DNA of 64,000 bases from Comamonas piscis (GCF_014109725.1 NZ_CP058554.1:4526001-4590000), one strand, 5' to 3'. Positions 1 through 8,805 are shown, counted from the stretch's first letter. Made by a program: numbers and translations. The notes: generated by a model not told the origin, from the sequence alone.

Positions 1-252
1 CTCGGCGAAGGTGTCAGCGATGACAGTCTGGGCGTTGCTAGCGGCATCGGCGGTAATGTTCTCCACCACGATGCCCGGGCTTTGGTCGGCCTGCATGGCC
101 ACCGCAACCCATTTGCTGCCCGTCCATTTTTTTCCCATGGGCGCATCGCCCGAACTGATGGCAATCAGGTTCGGAGAAATAACCTCGCCGGCCAAGTTAG
201 AGATAGCGAAGCAAACCCCGCTCGCGTCGATTTCTGCGTAAGTGTTTTGCAT
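1..252 (-). CDS. Phage structural protein, N-terminal part (runs off window)
   Basis: An open frame starts at an ATG at 252 and runs uninterrupted to the window edge (84 codons, no stop). It begins MQNTYAEIDASG and continues with small, polar, beta-prone sequence. It lies 4 nt after the stop of the preceding fibre-module gene, in the same late operon, so it is probably another tail or tail-fibre-associated protein. I do not recognise the family, and the C-terminus is outside the window. Confidence 0.6.
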   Translation of the reverse strand, partial: MQNTYAEIDASGVCFAISNLAGEVISPNLIAISSGDAPMGKKWTGSKWVAVAMQADQSPGIVVENITADAASNAQTVIADTFAE

Positions 253-256
253 ATTC

Positions 257-730
257 TCAGGGGTTTAATTCTGTAATCTTCCAGCCAAAAAAACGGGTGC
301 CCGAGGAGTTCTGCGCTCGGGTGATCGTCAACGAATTGGCGGTCAGGGTGTGGCCAGATAAGGTGCTGTCAACTACGCCACTACTTAGCACCCCGAACAT
401 GCTCACCTCGACCAGGCAGTTTGCGGGAACAACGGTTGAGATCGTCGCAGTACCTGTCAGCCCAACACCCGTGATCGAGATGGTGCCACTCTGAATGCTC
501 TTGACCGGCGCCTTTCCCGATAGGCCATTTACCGCCGTCGTGACATGCGTTTTGACGTTATCGCGCGCCGCGTTGGTCGCCGTGTTGATGTTGTCCCGCG
601 CGCTGGTGATGTCACCCCGGATGGCATTGGCCGTGGTTTGCACCGCCGCAAGATTGGTCAGCACCGTGCCCAAGTTGGTGGCCACCTCGCCCAGCTTTGC
701 CAGTGTTTGAGCCAGTAAAGGAATGCTCAT
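257..730 (-). CDS. Phage tail-fibre-region protein, coiled coil plus beta domain
   Basis: This 157-residue protein of the P2-like late operon starts in an ATGA overlap with the previous gene. Residues 1-70 are rich in Leu, Ala, Thr and Asn with heptad spacing (LAQTLAKLGEVATNLG), typical of a trimeric fibre coiled coil. Residues 80-157 are Thr/Ser/Gly/Val-rich and probably beta-structured, ending in an aromatic FFGWKITE segment. It occupies the position where P2 carries its tail-fibre genes H and G, but it is far shorter than H. A small fibre-tip or fibre-attachment subunit is a reasonable guess from position. The family is not recognised. Confidence 0.6.
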   Translation of the reverse strand: MSIPLLAQTLAKLGEVATNLGTVLTNLAAVQTTANAIRGDITSARDNINTATNAARDNVKTHVTTAVNGLSGKAPVKSIQSGTISITGVGLTGTATISTVVPANCLVEVSMFGVLSSGVVDSTLSGHTLTANSLTITRAQNSSGTRFFGWKITELNP

Positions 731-1242
731 GCTGCCCCCTCGGTTGCGGCGGCGCTCTCCAGCCGCCCGTTGTTATAGGTCAGGGTTTCGGTGCGCTTTC
801 GCCCGTCGTAGGTGGTCACCACGGTTTTGACGTTGCCGCCTTCGTCGTAGCTGATGGTGGTGACTGCTGGCTTGGCATCCAGCGTCTCGGTCACCACTGA
901 CACGCGTCCGTTGGGGTCATAGGCGATGCTGGTCGCGCTGGGGCCATTGGCCGGCCCCAGCCTCAAGTCAGCGCGCACCAGGGTGATTTCTTGCCCGGCT
1001 TTTCCGTTGACCGTTCGCACCCGCGCAGCGCCCAGGTTGTTGATGGCCTCCTGCAGCGCATCGAGCGCACCGTCTACCGCCTGGGCATCGGCCCGAGAGT
1101 CCACCAGCTCGCTCAGCTCGTGCAGCGCAGCGTCTACCGCACGGCCCAATGCGCGCAGTCGCTCCACATCCTCCGACAGCTTGTTTCCTGCATAGGGCAG
1201 CGGCAGGTCGTAAAACTCTGTGTTGTCTTCTTGGGTCGCCAT
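727..1242 (-). CDS. Phage protein with coiled coil and YD-repeat-like tail
   Basis: A 171-residue protein. I start it at the ATG at 1242 because AAGGGG sits 5-6 nt upstream; a GTG at 1248 would overlap that ribosome site. Residues 15-70 form a predicted coiled coil (LSEDVERLRALGRAVDAAL). From about residue 75 there are three short repeats of the form YDPNGRVSVV, YDEGGNVKTVV and YNNGRLES, resembling YD/Rhs-type beta repeats. It lies between the DUF4815 module and the fibre-like gene at 257-730, so a structural role in the tail tip is likely. The exact function is unknown. Confidence 0.6.
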   Translation of the reverse strand: MATQEDNTEFYDLPLPYAGNKLSEDVERLRALGRAVDAALHELSELVDSRADAQAVDGALDALQEAINNLGAARVRTVNGKAGQEITLVRADLRLGPANGPSATSIAYDPNGRVSVVTETLDAKPAVTTISYDEGGNVKTVVTTYDGRKRTETLTYNNGRLESAAATEGAA

Positions 1243-1251
1243 GTCCACCCC

Positions 1252-2280
1252 TTACAGAATCACGGCGCGCAGGTTGCGCACCTTGGGTCGTGCGTTGGTG
1301 TTCCCCAACAGCCGCAGCCGCAAGCGCAGCGCCGCACCGGCCAGCCCCGCCCGCTTGTGGGTCAGCTCCACATCGCCAGCCGTCTGCGCGCTGCTGCTGT
1401 CAAAGGGCACATCAAGCCAGGTAGCGCCGTCGTCAGTGCTGCAGGAAACCTGCACAGAGGAACCGGCTGGCAAGCTGGCCTCGAAGATCACCGTGATGGC
1501 ATTCCCACCGGCCAGCTGAACAGCCGGCGTGATGTAACTGCCATCAGCCAGCAAGCTGCCCACCACCAGCACAGTGCCCTGCTCAAGCACGGGAGCCAGG
1601 CCGTTGGCTGCACGCCGCAAGGTGGCTTCCACTTGCACGCCACCAGTGTGGGGCGCCGCCAGCTGAATGGGCTGCGCCACATCCACATCGTGGGTGGCCT
1701 TGAGCGCGCCCTGATCGTCCAGCAGCTTGAGCTGGTAAGTCACCCGGGCATCTGGAGCGGGTTGGATGGCGCCGGCATTCACCGTCAGGTTTGTGGCGTT
1801 GACCACCGCCTGCTGGCCCACCACAAAGGTCTGCGCTGTCTGCTGGTACTGCACGGCCAGCAGCTCAAAGCGCAAGAAGCGGTTGAGATACTTGGTCACC
1901 ACCCCCGATTCGTTGGTGTGACTGAGCGCGCCAATTTCTGCCGGTGGCTGCGTGACATAGCCGCCCGCCTGGTTGACTTCGCCCACCTGCGCCACATAGG
2001 GCGCGGTGTCGGTATCGGCCGCGCTGATGCTGAGTGCATAGGGCAAGCCAGCCTGCAGCAGCACGGGCGTGGGCCAGATGACATTCGTGGCGCCCGCAGT
2101 GTTGATCTGCGCCGGCTCCAGCCGCACAGTGGCCATCTCGTTCTTTGGCAAGCCCTTTTCGTCGGCCTGGCCGATGCTGATCAGCACGGCCTCGCCCTTC
2201 TTCGCAAAGAACAGGTTTGCGCCCGCATATTGGCCGGTGGCTGGCGGGTTGATTGCTTGAGTCAGGACGTTATACGACAT
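1252..2280 (-). CDS. Phage tail-region protein of unknown function
   Basis: This 342-residue protein overlaps the end of the DUF4815 gene by 11 nt, so the two are translated as one unit. It is rich in beta-prone, Ala/Val/Thr/Gly sequence without signal peptide or membrane segments. The C-terminal third looks like a carbohydrate-binding or jelly-roll module (alternating hydrophobics, PAGSSVQVSCSTDDGATW). That would fit a receptor-binding or baseplate-decoration protein, but this is inference from composition and position. No catalytic motif is visible. Confidence 0.6.
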   Translation of the reverse strand: MSYNVLTQAINPPATGQYAGANLFFAKKGEAVLISIGQADEKGLPKNEMATVRLEPAQINTAGATNVIWPTPVLLQAGLPYALSISAADTDTAPYVAQVGEVNQAGGYVTQPPAEIGALSHTNESGVVTKYLNRFLRFELLAVQYQQTAQTFVVGQQAVVNATNLTVNAGAIQPAPDARVTYQLKLLDDQGALKATHDVDVAQPIQLAAPHTGGVQVEATLRRAANGLAPVLEQGTVLVVGSLLADGSYITPAVQLAGGNAITVIFEASLPAGSSVQVSCSTDDGATWLDVPFDSSSAQTAGDVELTHKRAGLAGAALRLRLRLLGNTNARPKVRNLRAVIL

Positions 2281-4447
2281 AGTTCACCGTTTGGTTGCCC
2301 ACGCCGGCCACGATAAAGTCGCCGCGATAGAGGAAAGAGACAGACAGCTTCAAGGTGGCCGATCCGGTGTAGCTGGCTTCTCCATAGCTCCCGTTATCGC
2401 CCTCGATCCGCAGGCGCTTGGTGCCGACAGTGATGCCCTTGGGCACCTTGAAACTGCCTTGCACCACGCCCTGCGCATTCGCCGTTGGCGTTTGTCCCTG
2501 GGCATCTTTTAGCGCAATGTCCTGGCCGTCAAAGGTGGCAGCCTTCACAGGCTCCAGCGGATCAAACCCGGCAATCGTCACGCCCACATCGATCTCGCGC
2601 AGATAGATGTCGCTGGTATCGATCAGGGATTTGTCGAAGTTCTTGTCGAACTCCGCTTGCACGCTGCCGGCAACGGTTTGCCCCGGGAAGTAAATAGGGG
2701 CGTAGAGGAACTGCACCCTTTTGGGATACTTGCGCACCCCTGGCACTTCCCATCTGTCGATGGGCGGTGCCAGCGTGATGGATGCAGGCAGCTGGCCCAC
2801 GGCCACGCTGGGGTTGATGGCCATGCTCCGGCTGTAGGCTGATTGGCGCAGGCCCACCGCAAGGTCGTACCCCATGGCATAGGCGGTTTTGCCATCGTCA
2901 AGCAGGTGCGCTCCGAAGTCCTCATAGAGCTGCAGCGCCCCATCGGCGATCTGCGCTGTCTGTTCCATCCCCTGGTCGCGCATGCTGTCGTCGCGCATGG
3001 GATCAGCAAAATAGCCCTTCTTCAAACCGCTGTAGCGCCCGTTCACATCGGTGGCCAAACGCAGCTCGGCCAAATCCAACTCGATATCGTCCATGCGGTT
3101 GGAATAGTTGGCAATGGTCTGCATGGGCACCATTCGCCAGCTGTCCAGCAGCAGTTGGCGCGTGTCCTGCATCCAGCTTTGATAGATGGTGGCCAGCAGC
3201 AGCTGGCCAGCAGGCACATCGGGCTTCACGGGCAGCCAGGTGGCCGGCACGCCCTTGATGACGCTGAACACCCCCTGGTCATCCATCACCAGGCGGTCAA
3301 AGCGGCGCATGGCAAATTCGTAGTCCACGTAATGCACGGTGCCGTTGACCGGGTTGGCAATCTGGAAGGTGGTCGGGGTTTGGTTCAGCACCGGCTCGAT
3401 ACTGATGTACTCAAAATCGACGGTGTACTGGTTGCCGGTCGCTGGCTCGGCACCGCCCGGGCTCCAGTCCACTTGCCCTGCAGTCAGCTTGTAATCGGTG
3501 TTGGGCACATAGGTGACCCCACCCAGCTTGACGCTGTTGATCTTTACTACGCTGTTCTCGTTCAGTGGGTCAGCTCCGCCCGCCACCGGGCCGCGCGTCA
3601 CCAGCTGGGTTTTCTTGCGCTGCACCCGGACGGTGGCAGGCTTCAACACCGGGAAGCGATCAAATGCGATGGTCTGCAGCTCCTCACCGCTGGCGGCATG
3701 GGGCTCGCTCTGAATCAGCATGGTGTTGGCCACAGCCGGGTAAATCACGGTTCGGTCGATGGGCCGGAACACAGCAATGCCACCCACCCGCGCTTCTCCG
3801 GCTTGGACGGTGTAGACCTGGTTGCCCTCTGGATCATCCTCTTTCATGAGAACCGCCAGGCCGTCTACCACGTAGTTGCCGCCGCCAGTGCTGGCAATGT
3901 CGTAATCCTTAATGGCCCCGATGATTGGGCTATTGGTGCCCAGCGCCTCGCGCGGCTTGACCACGCCATATTCAATCGTCCACACCGGGAAGAAGTCCCC
4001 GGGCACTGTCAGGCTGCCGGCCAGCCCCCAGCGCGCCACCATGCGGGTGCGGTCGGCGCCTGGCTCGTTTTGTCCCTCGCCCTCCACAGCTGGGTTGTAC
4101 AGGCGCGGATCATCCACTGCGGTCACCTTCGTGGTGTCCAGGTAGATGCCCACATACTGGGTGCCGATAACCGGCACTGCCACCAGGGCAGCGGCAACGT
4201 CGTGGATGCGGCCGGCAATGTAGATGCTGCCGGCGTCCATGGTGGCGATGCCCGTGGCTGCACTCATGGCGCAGCGGGCGCCCTCGCGAATGTCGCCATC
4301 GCTGAAGATTCCGTCAGCGATCCGGCGCAGCGCATCTTGCTGCATGGCCTGGCTGTCGTTCAACTCCCGCGACTGCAGGATGCGGTCTGCATGGTGATCC
4401 ACGCTGACAAAGCCATCAGCTCGGTCAAAGGTTTTGTAGATGGTCAT
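2270..4447 (-). CDS. DUF4815-type phage tail protein
   Basis: This 725-residue protein is the largest of the tail module. The N-terminus (KTFDRADGFVSVDHHADRIL followed by QSRELND) matches the start of DUF4815 phage proteins, which open with a segment ending in LQSxELN. These proteins are found in tail-tip or adsorption modules and are thought to be structural; no enzymatic role is established. There is a 14-nt gap from the upstream 163-residue gene and an 11-nt overlap with the downstream gene. In P2 the equivalent place holds the fibre gene H, so this phage has swapped in a different adsorption module. Confidence 0.7.
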   Translation of the reverse strand: MTIYKTFDRADGFVSVDHHADRILQSRELNDSQAMQQDALRRIADGIFSDGDIREGARCAMSAATGIATMDAGSIYIAGRIHDVAAALVAVPVIGTQYVGIYLDTTKVTAVDDPRLYNPAVEGEGQNEPGADRTRMVARWGLAGSLTVPGDFFPVWTIEYGVVKPREALGTNSPIIGAIKDYDIASTGGGNYVVDGLAVLMKEDDPEGNQVYTVQAGEARVGGIAVFRPIDRTVIYPAVANTMLIQSEPHAASGEELQTIAFDRFPVLKPATVRVQRKKTQLVTRGPVAGGADPLNENSVVKINSVKLGGVTYVPNTDYKLTAGQVDWSPGGAEPATGNQYTVDFEYISIEPVLNQTPTTFQIANPVNGTVHYVDYEFAMRRFDRLVMDDQGVFSVIKGVPATWLPVKPDVPAGQLLLATIYQSWMQDTRQLLLDSWRMVPMQTIANYSNRMDDIELDLAELRLATDVNGRYSGLKKGYFADPMRDDSMRDQGMEQTAQIADGALQLYEDFGAHLLDDGKTAYAMGYDLAVGLRQSAYSRSMAINPSVAVGQLPASITLAPPIDRWEVPGVRKYPKRVQFLYAPIYFPGQTVAGSVQAEFDKNFDKSLIDTSDIYLREIDVGVTIAGFDPLEPVKAATFDGQDIALKDAQGQTPTANAQGVVQGSFKVPKGITVGTKRLRIEGDNGSYGEASYTGSATLKLSVSFLYRGDFIVAGVGNQTVNYVV

Positions 4448-4461
4448 TGTTTGGCCTTGAA

Positions 4462-4953
4462 TTACAGAGGCAGCACCGCTTCTTCATAGGCCTTTTGGCC
4501 TTCGCGCGTCGATTTGCTGCGGTAGGTCAGGTGGTACATAAAGCCCGCGTCCTGCACCTGCTCGGGTTTCAGGTAGCGCTGGCCCGCTGGCACGCCTGCC
4601 TTGGCGACCGTGCCGAAGAACAGGCCGCATTCGCGGATCTCCTCGTTCAGGGCGTCATCGGTGGAAAACTCGGCGCGCAGGTACAGGTAGGGGGTGGGGT
4701 CGGCGCTGAACTTGTAGAACTGCTTGCCGTCCATCTCCACATCAAAATCAGCCTCGACAGCGGGCACCACATAGCGCACGGTGGTGGCCAGGCGCCGGCC
4801 CACCTCGGCCAGCAGGTTGGTGCGGTTGCTGGGCACGGCGGGCGGGGCTCCCCAAGCGCCATCGCCCCGGCCCCACGCAAAGTGGGCGGTCATGGCGGCC
4901 AGGGCCTTGGCCAGTGCGATGCGGCCAGCGTCTTGCAAGACAGCAACTGTCAT
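4462..4953 (-). CDS. Phage tail-module protein (unknown)
   Basis: A 163-residue protein whose ATG overlaps the stop of the tail protein I gene (ATGA), indicating translational coupling. It has a mixed alpha/beta composition with no signal or membrane segment. The central part (EADFDVEMDGKQFYKFSADP) looks like a small beta-sandwich. Its place between gpI and the DUF4815 protein suggests it connects the baseplate to the fibre module. I do not recognise the family. Confidence 0.6.
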   Translation of the reverse strand: MTVAVLQDAGRIALAKALAAMTAHFAWGRGDGAWGAPPAVPSNRTNLLAEVGRRLATTVRYVVPAVEADFDVEMDGKQFYKFSADPTPYLYLRAEFSTDDALNEEIRECGLFFGTVAKAGVPAGQRYLKPEQVQDAGFMYHLTYRSKSTREGQKAYEEAVLPL

Positions 4954-5903
4954 GGTGTGTTTTCCTCGGTGAATTTGGTTGCGATTTCAGACTCTTGCCA
5001 GGCGTGCCCGTCCCAGTACCCCGTCCAAGTGCGGGCGCTGACGGTGCGCGGCACGACGGCGCAATAGGTTTCGGCCCGCGTCTGCTGGGGTTGCGCATTG
5101 CGGGCTGCGGCGGTGATGGCATAGGCCGGGCCAAAGCCTGTTTTTGGCAGCAGCCGGACATAGGCCGGCGTGTTTGGGGCTTCCACTTGGGTGGGTATCA
5201 GGCGCGGCGCCTTGCGCAAGCGGCTGTCGAGCCGCCAAGAGTCCAGGCGCAGCACGTCCCTGCGGCGGGTTCGCATGCTCCAGCCAATGGTGCACAGCGC
5301 GCGCACCTGGCCGTTCTTGGGGCGCTGGGCCACGGCGTTGAAGTACTGACCCTGGCTGCCCAGGACAATTTCGCCGCCCAGGTCAATGGGCACGCCGCTG
5401 TCGCTGTCGAGCATGCCGCTGTCCAGCCGTGGGCGGTTGTCCAGCCGGATGCGGCGCAGGTCATAGCGGTGGAACAGGCGGTAAAACTTCACATGCAGCG
5501 GGATGCTGGCCCGCACCATGTAGGCGATGTGCTGCATGTCGGCAATGGAGACTTCCCGGCCCGGGCTGATGTGCAGGCGCGCTCCGTCTTCCTCGATCCG
5601 CACACCGGTGTAGCCCAGCCAGCCCATGGCCCGCTTGACTGCCGCCGCGCTGCCGCGCTCACGCAGCCAGGGCAGGCCCTTGGCCAGCAGCTCGCGCGGG
5701 TCGGAAAAGTAGCGGTCGAACTGGGTGAGCTGCCATTGAGCCGCTACCCAGGGCAGCAGCACATCAGGATCTGCGGCAGGCTCGGCCTGGTCGGCCAGGC
5801 TGTCCCAGTCGGCTGGAAAGTTGCCATCAATGGCACGCTCCAGCAGGCTGGCATTGGGCGGCAGCACACTGCGGTGGCGCTGGGAAACTTTGGGGCCGGC
5901 CAT
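4950..5903 (-). CDS. I: P2-like tail protein I (baseplate)
   Basis: This 317-residue protein follows baseplate gene J by 2 nt, in the canonical P2 order V-W-J-I. The N-terminus (SVLPPNASLLERAIDG) matches the tail protein I family opening (LLPPNATxLExAL). Residues 40-110 have the family's WLRERGSAAAVKRAMGWLGY segment. P2 gpI is about 180 residues, so the extra C-terminal 130 residues are an extension, probably an adaptor for the unusual fibre module downstream. It forms part of the baseplate wedge of a contractile tail. Confidence 0.85.
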   Translation of the reverse strand: MAGPKVSQRHRSVLPPNASLLERAIDGNFPADWDSLADQAEPAADPDVLLPWVAAQWQLTQFDRYFSDPRELLAKGLPWLRERGSAAAVKRAMGWLGYTGVRIEEDGARLHISPGREVSIADMQHIAYMVRASIPLHVKFYRLFHRYDLRRIRLDNRPRLDSGMLDSDSGVPIDLGGEIVLGSQGQYFNAVAQRPKNGQVRALCTIGWSMRTRRRDVLRLDSWRLDSRLRKAPRLIPTQVEAPNTPAYVRLLPKTGFGPAYAITAAARNAQPQQTRAETYCAVVPRTVSARTWTGYWDGHAWQESEIATKFTEENTP

Positions 5904-5905
5904 GG

Positions 5906-6757
5906 CTATGCCACCCCCATGTCCACCAGCAGCACCTGGCCCAAGGTTGGGAAGTAGCCCACCGGGATGGAAGTCACTTCCGCAGGTGCCGTGCTGTCTG
6001 GGTATTGCACCCGGGCCACGCCTTCAACATGCAGCAGCGTGGTGATGTAGCTGCGCGCCACGGTCGCGCGCAGGTCGCCCATGCTGGCAAAGGCATCCTG
6101 CAGCCGGGTCTGCAGCAGCTGCTGCAGGTTGGCCGGCGCGTTGCGGGTGCGGTAGATGTTGGCGGTGATGTTGACGGCCTTTGGCTGGGACACGACCACC
6201 GTGATGGGCACGCCCAGCATGCGCCCGGCATCGCTGTTCAGCACGGCAGAGACTGCCGCCAGCGTGGCGGCGGCCTGCGCTTGGTCTTGGCACCACAGCT
6301 GCAGCAGCACCTTGCCAGCCAGCGGGCTGGTCGCCATGGCCGCGCGCACGTTGAGGCTGGCGGTCATCGCCTGATATTCGTAGTACTCCCGCGTGCCCTG
6401 GCTTGCCAGCGCCGCAATGCGCAGCTGCACACGGGTGCGCAGCCGATTGTCTGCCTCGCCGTCCATGCGGGTGACGCCCACCAGGGCCGCGATATGGTCA
6501 AGGTCGGCGCCCTTGGCAAATGCCAGCAGGTGGGCACGGGCGGCATCGTTGACGCGCGCACGGTATGCCATTTCGCGCATGGCAAAGGATTCCAGCAGCT
6601 TGGTGACCGGTTCGCTCTCCAGGGCCAGCACATCGTCTACGGCTGGTAGGTACGGGCGCAGCAGGTCGGCCAGGTCGGCTTTGCTGGTGGCCAGAATCGT
6701 TTCGTAGTTGAGCGCTTCGACTACATCAGGCGCGGGCAGTGTGGCCAGCTCGATCAT
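5906..6757 (-). CDS. J: P2-like baseplate assembly protein J
   Basis: A 283-residue protein starting at the ATG at 6757, chosen because it makes an ATGA overlap with the stop of gene W; an upstream ATG at 6772 lies inside W. It belongs to the baseplate J / gp47 family, shown by the N-terminal EALNYETILATSKADL segment, the central LLAFAKGADLDHIAALVGV segment and the IxLRRRVQLRIAALASQGT-like helix. The role is structural: assembly of the contractile-tail baseplate wedge with W and I. Length matches P2 gpJ (about 300). Confidence 0.9.
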   Translation of the reverse strand: MIELATLPAPDVVEALNYETILATSKADLADLLRPYLPAVDDVLALESEPVTKLLESFAMREMAYRARVNDAARAHLLAFAKGADLDHIAALVGVTRMDGEADNRLRTRVQLRIAALASQGTREYYEYQAMTASLNVRAAMATSPLAGKVLLQLWCQDQAQAAATLAAVSAVLNSDAGRMLGVPITVVVSQPKAVNITANIYRTRNAPANLQQLLQTRLQDAFASMGDLRATVARSYITTLLHVEGVARVQYPDSTAPAEVTSIPVGYFPTLGQVLLVDMGVA

Positions 6758-7113
6758 GCGGATGCCCCCCACGCAATGGGCACCGACAGGCGCAGCGGCT
6801 GGCTTGCGCCAAAGTCGCTGTTGTAGGTGCCCAAAATTTGATACTTGGCATAGCCGGGGCGGCTTGGGTCGCGCAGGCTTTTGATCTGCTTGACTTCAAT
6901 GCGCGGCTCCCAGCGCATCAGCGCCGATTGGATAGCCGAAAAAACGCGGGTTTGCGCAAGCAGGTTGTCGGGCTGATCGACCAGCGCCTGCAGCAGGCTG
7001 CCGTAGTCGCGGCGCATCACGCGGCTGCCGATGGGCGTGGTCAGGATGTCCATCACCGATTGGCGCAAGTGGCTGATGGCATCCATGCGGGTGCCGGTCT
7101 GGGCGTTCATCAT
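6754..7113 (-). CDS. W: P2-like baseplate wedge protein W (gp25 family)
   Basis: This 119-residue protein starts in an ATGA overlap with gene V. It contains the GPW/gp25 signature: LRQSVMDILTTPIGSRVMRR near the N-terminus, then DYGSLL and a C-terminal beta segment. gp25 proteins are lysozyme-like structural baseplate wedge components without enzymatic activity. The size is typical of P2 gpW (115 residues). It is co-transcribed with V, J and I from the late promoter upstream of V. Confidence 0.92.
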   Translation of the reverse strand: MMNAQTGTRMDAISHLRQSVMDILTTPIGSRVMRRDYGSLLQALVDQPDNLLAQTRVFSAIQSALMRWEPRIEVKQIKSLRDPSRPGYAKYQILGTYNSDFGASQPLRLSVPIAWGASA

Positions 7114-7724
7114 GCTGGCACCGGCCCTTGGGTCAATGCAGGGCCAGGAATGACGCCCTTGTGCAGGTGGCTCACCAGGCTGATGCCCGAGGCGATCACA
7201 TCGGCTTCGCCCACCACATTGACGTTGGCCGCGATCTGGCCCGAGCCAATGGTGAGCGTGGCGCCACCGGCCTGCAACGTGATGCTGTCTTGCTCCATGG
7301 TGATGCTGCAGCCCTCTGCCACTTCAAAGCGCACGCGCTTTTCAAGGTGCAGCAGGTGTTCGCCCTTGGCGGTTTCGCTGTAGTCCTGTTTGCTGAACTG
7401 GGTGCGGCAGGTGTCTGCCTGGTTGCTGGGGGCGGTCATGCGGTCGCTGTAAACGCCCAGCAGCACGCAGCCCTGGCCCATGTCGCCGCCCGTGGCCAGC
7501 ACCATGCATTGCTCACCCTTGACAGGTGGCCACCACTGGCTGCCCTTGTCGCCTGCGGCTCGGCTCGTGAACCATGGCAGCCAATCGGTTTCGTTGTCGC
7601 CTGTCTTGACGCGGCAGCGCGCGGCGCCCAAGTCAACAGCCGCAATCGTGCCCATGCGGGCCACGTTGGCCAGTTGGCGCGATAGCTCTAGCGGGTTGGT
7701 TTCTGGGCTGGTGTTTGGGGGCAT
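7110..7724 (-). CDS. V: P2-like baseplate spike protein V
   Basis: A 204-residue protein of the phage baseplate assembly V family, forming the membrane-piercing spike under the tail tube. The N-terminal ANVARMGTIAAVDLGAARCR segment gives the OB-fold, and the C-terminal half has the spike's repetitive beta helix (SITLQAGGATLTIGSG), ending near a HLH motif (SHLHKG) that may bind the metal at the tip. I use the ATG at 7724, not the longer frame to 7790, because family alignment starts here. It is also the first ATG after the late promoter, at the predicted +1. Confidence 0.92.
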   Translation of the reverse strand: MPPNTSPETNPLELSRQLANVARMGTIAAVDLGAARCRVKTGDNETDWLPWFTSRAAGDKGSQWWPPVKGEQCMVLATGGDMGQGCVLLGVYSDRMTAPSNQADTCRTQFSKQDYSETAKGEHLLHLEKRVRFEVAEGCSITMEQDSITLQAGGATLTIGSGQIAANVNVVGEADVIASGISLVSHLHKGVIPGPALTQGPVPA

Positions 7725-7795
7725 GCGGCCAGTGTCGGCCGCGCGCGCGCGGAAGGCCAGCAGCGGGCGCTGTGGCTGCGCCTTGCACAATTTTT
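7722..7795 (-). promoter_or_regulatory. Late promoter of the V operon (Ogr-type activator site)
   Basis: On the minus strand a dyad TGTGCAAGG-CGCAGCCACA (7771-7789) precedes a GC-alternating spacer and TTCCGCGCGCGCGCGGC. A weak -10 (GACACT) follows, then the V ATG. The same layout, with near-identical sequence, precedes terminase gene P at 14592-14657. P2 Ogr/delta activators bind TGT-N12-ACA dyads centred near -55. Here the dyad has 13 nt between half-sites and its centre (7780) is 56 nt from the ATG. Assignment as an Ogr-dependent late promoter is inference from position and conservation. Confidence 0.7.
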
Positions 7796-7809
7796 GCAGC
7801 GGTTGGCTG

Positions 7810-8286
7810 CTACCTGCTCAGGTAGTCCAGCAGGTATTCGCGCAGCCAATCGGTGTCGTCTTTGCTGATGCCGATCAGCTCACGCGCTGGGTAGTCGTAG
7901 CTCGGGCCGCCTGGGTTCACCAGGTCGGTTTCGCCGTTGTGATGCACGCGGGCGATGCGCTGGGCGCGGCCGACAAACTCCACCACCGCAGCGTTGCCGC
8001 CCTCGCTGCGCGCCCTGATGTTGCGCTGCATGCGCAGCTTGGCAAACATGGGCTTGCGCTGCTGAGCCTGTTGGCGCACCTGGGCGCGCTTGTTGCGCAG
8101 TGCCCCGCTAGGTGCCTTGCGGGGCTGCCAGGCGTTGCCGTCCGGGTCAGTCTGGGCGCGCATGCGCTGGGTGTTGGCGGTGCGCAGCTTGCGGGCAATA
8201 TCTACCGCCAGGCGCCGGCGTGCGGTGCCGTCCAGCTTGGCCAGCAAGTGGCCGGCCCAGTCTTCAATGGCGCGAAAGTCTGCCAT
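7810..8286 (-). CDS. S: P2-like tail completion protein S
   Basis: A 158-residue protein of the phage virion morphogenesis (gpS) family. Signature features are the basic N-terminal helix region LLAKLDGTARRRLAVDIARK, then RRMRAQxDPDGNAWxPRK-like sequence (residues 40-56) and a C-terminal beta segment ending YDYPARELIG. gpS, with gpR, completes the tail so that it can join heads. It lies directly after R (3-nt gap), as in P2. It is the last gene of the O-to-S transcription unit. Confidence 0.9.
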   Translation of the reverse strand: MADFRAIEDWAGHLLAKLDGTARRRLAVDIARKLRTANTQRMRAQTDPDGNAWQPRKAPSGALRNKRAQVRQQAQQRKPMFAKLRMQRNIRARSEGGNAAVVEFVGRAQRIARVHHNGETDLVNPGGPSYDYPARELIGISKDDTDWLREYLLDYLSR

Positions 8287-8289
8287 GGG

Positions 8290-8805
8290 CTACAGCACAA
8301 ACCGCGCTTCTTCGGGCGGGGTGGGTATGTCCCATTCGGCCAGCAGCTGGTCTTTGAGCCACAGTTGCCAATGCTCGGGCAACCGGTTGGTGCCCACCAC
8401 CTGGGGCTCTGCGGGGTGGTCGCAGATCAGGCGCGTGGGGTGGCCAGGGTCAGGCGTGACAATCACCCGCTCGGTGACGGGCACCCGGATACCGATATCG
8501 GCGCCGGCGGTGTTGAGCAGCTCCACTTGGAACTGGAGGCCCGTGGCCTGCGTGGTGGGATTCAGCAGCAGCTCGGGCTGGTGGACGCGCAGCCAGGCGA
8601 TCAGCGGCACAAACAGGGCATCGGTGTGGCCCGTGAAGTCCAGCACCGTGACGTCGATGGTGTAGGCGTACTCAAAGGACAGGCTTTTACCCATCGCCGA
8701 GACGGCCCGGCCACCGCTGGCCAGGACTACGAGGTTTTCGGGGTTGGCCTTGAGGTCGGGTACTGCGGCCTCAATGAGGGTTCGCAGACTTTGCAGCTTC
8801 CACAT
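8290..8805 (-). CDS. R: P2-like tail completion protein R
   Basis: A 171-residue protein of the P2 gpR tail completion family. Family features are the N-terminal LQSLRTLIEAAVPDLKANPE, the central FEYAYTIDVTVLDF strand pair, and the C-terminal EHWQLWLKDQLLAEWD. It overlaps the Rz gene by 35 nt and is followed 3 nt later by S. gpR and gpS are required for tail maturation before head joining. The length is close to P2 gpR (155). Confidence 0.9.
   Translation of the reverse strand: MWKLQSLRTLIEAAVPDLKANPENLVVLASGGRAVSAMGKSLSFEYAYTIDVTVLDFTGHTDALFVPLIAWLRVHQPELLLNPTTQATGLQFQVELLNTAGADIGIRVPVTERVIVTPDPGHPTRLICDHPAEPQVVGTNRLPEHWQLWLKDQLLAEWDIPTPPEEARFVL

Noticed and set aside
991..4489. Long plus-strand frames (about 441 and 548 codons) opposite the tail genes
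   Set aside because: They are antisense shadows of GC-rich genes with clear codon structure on the minus strand; the translations are His/Gln/Arg-rich and match no family.
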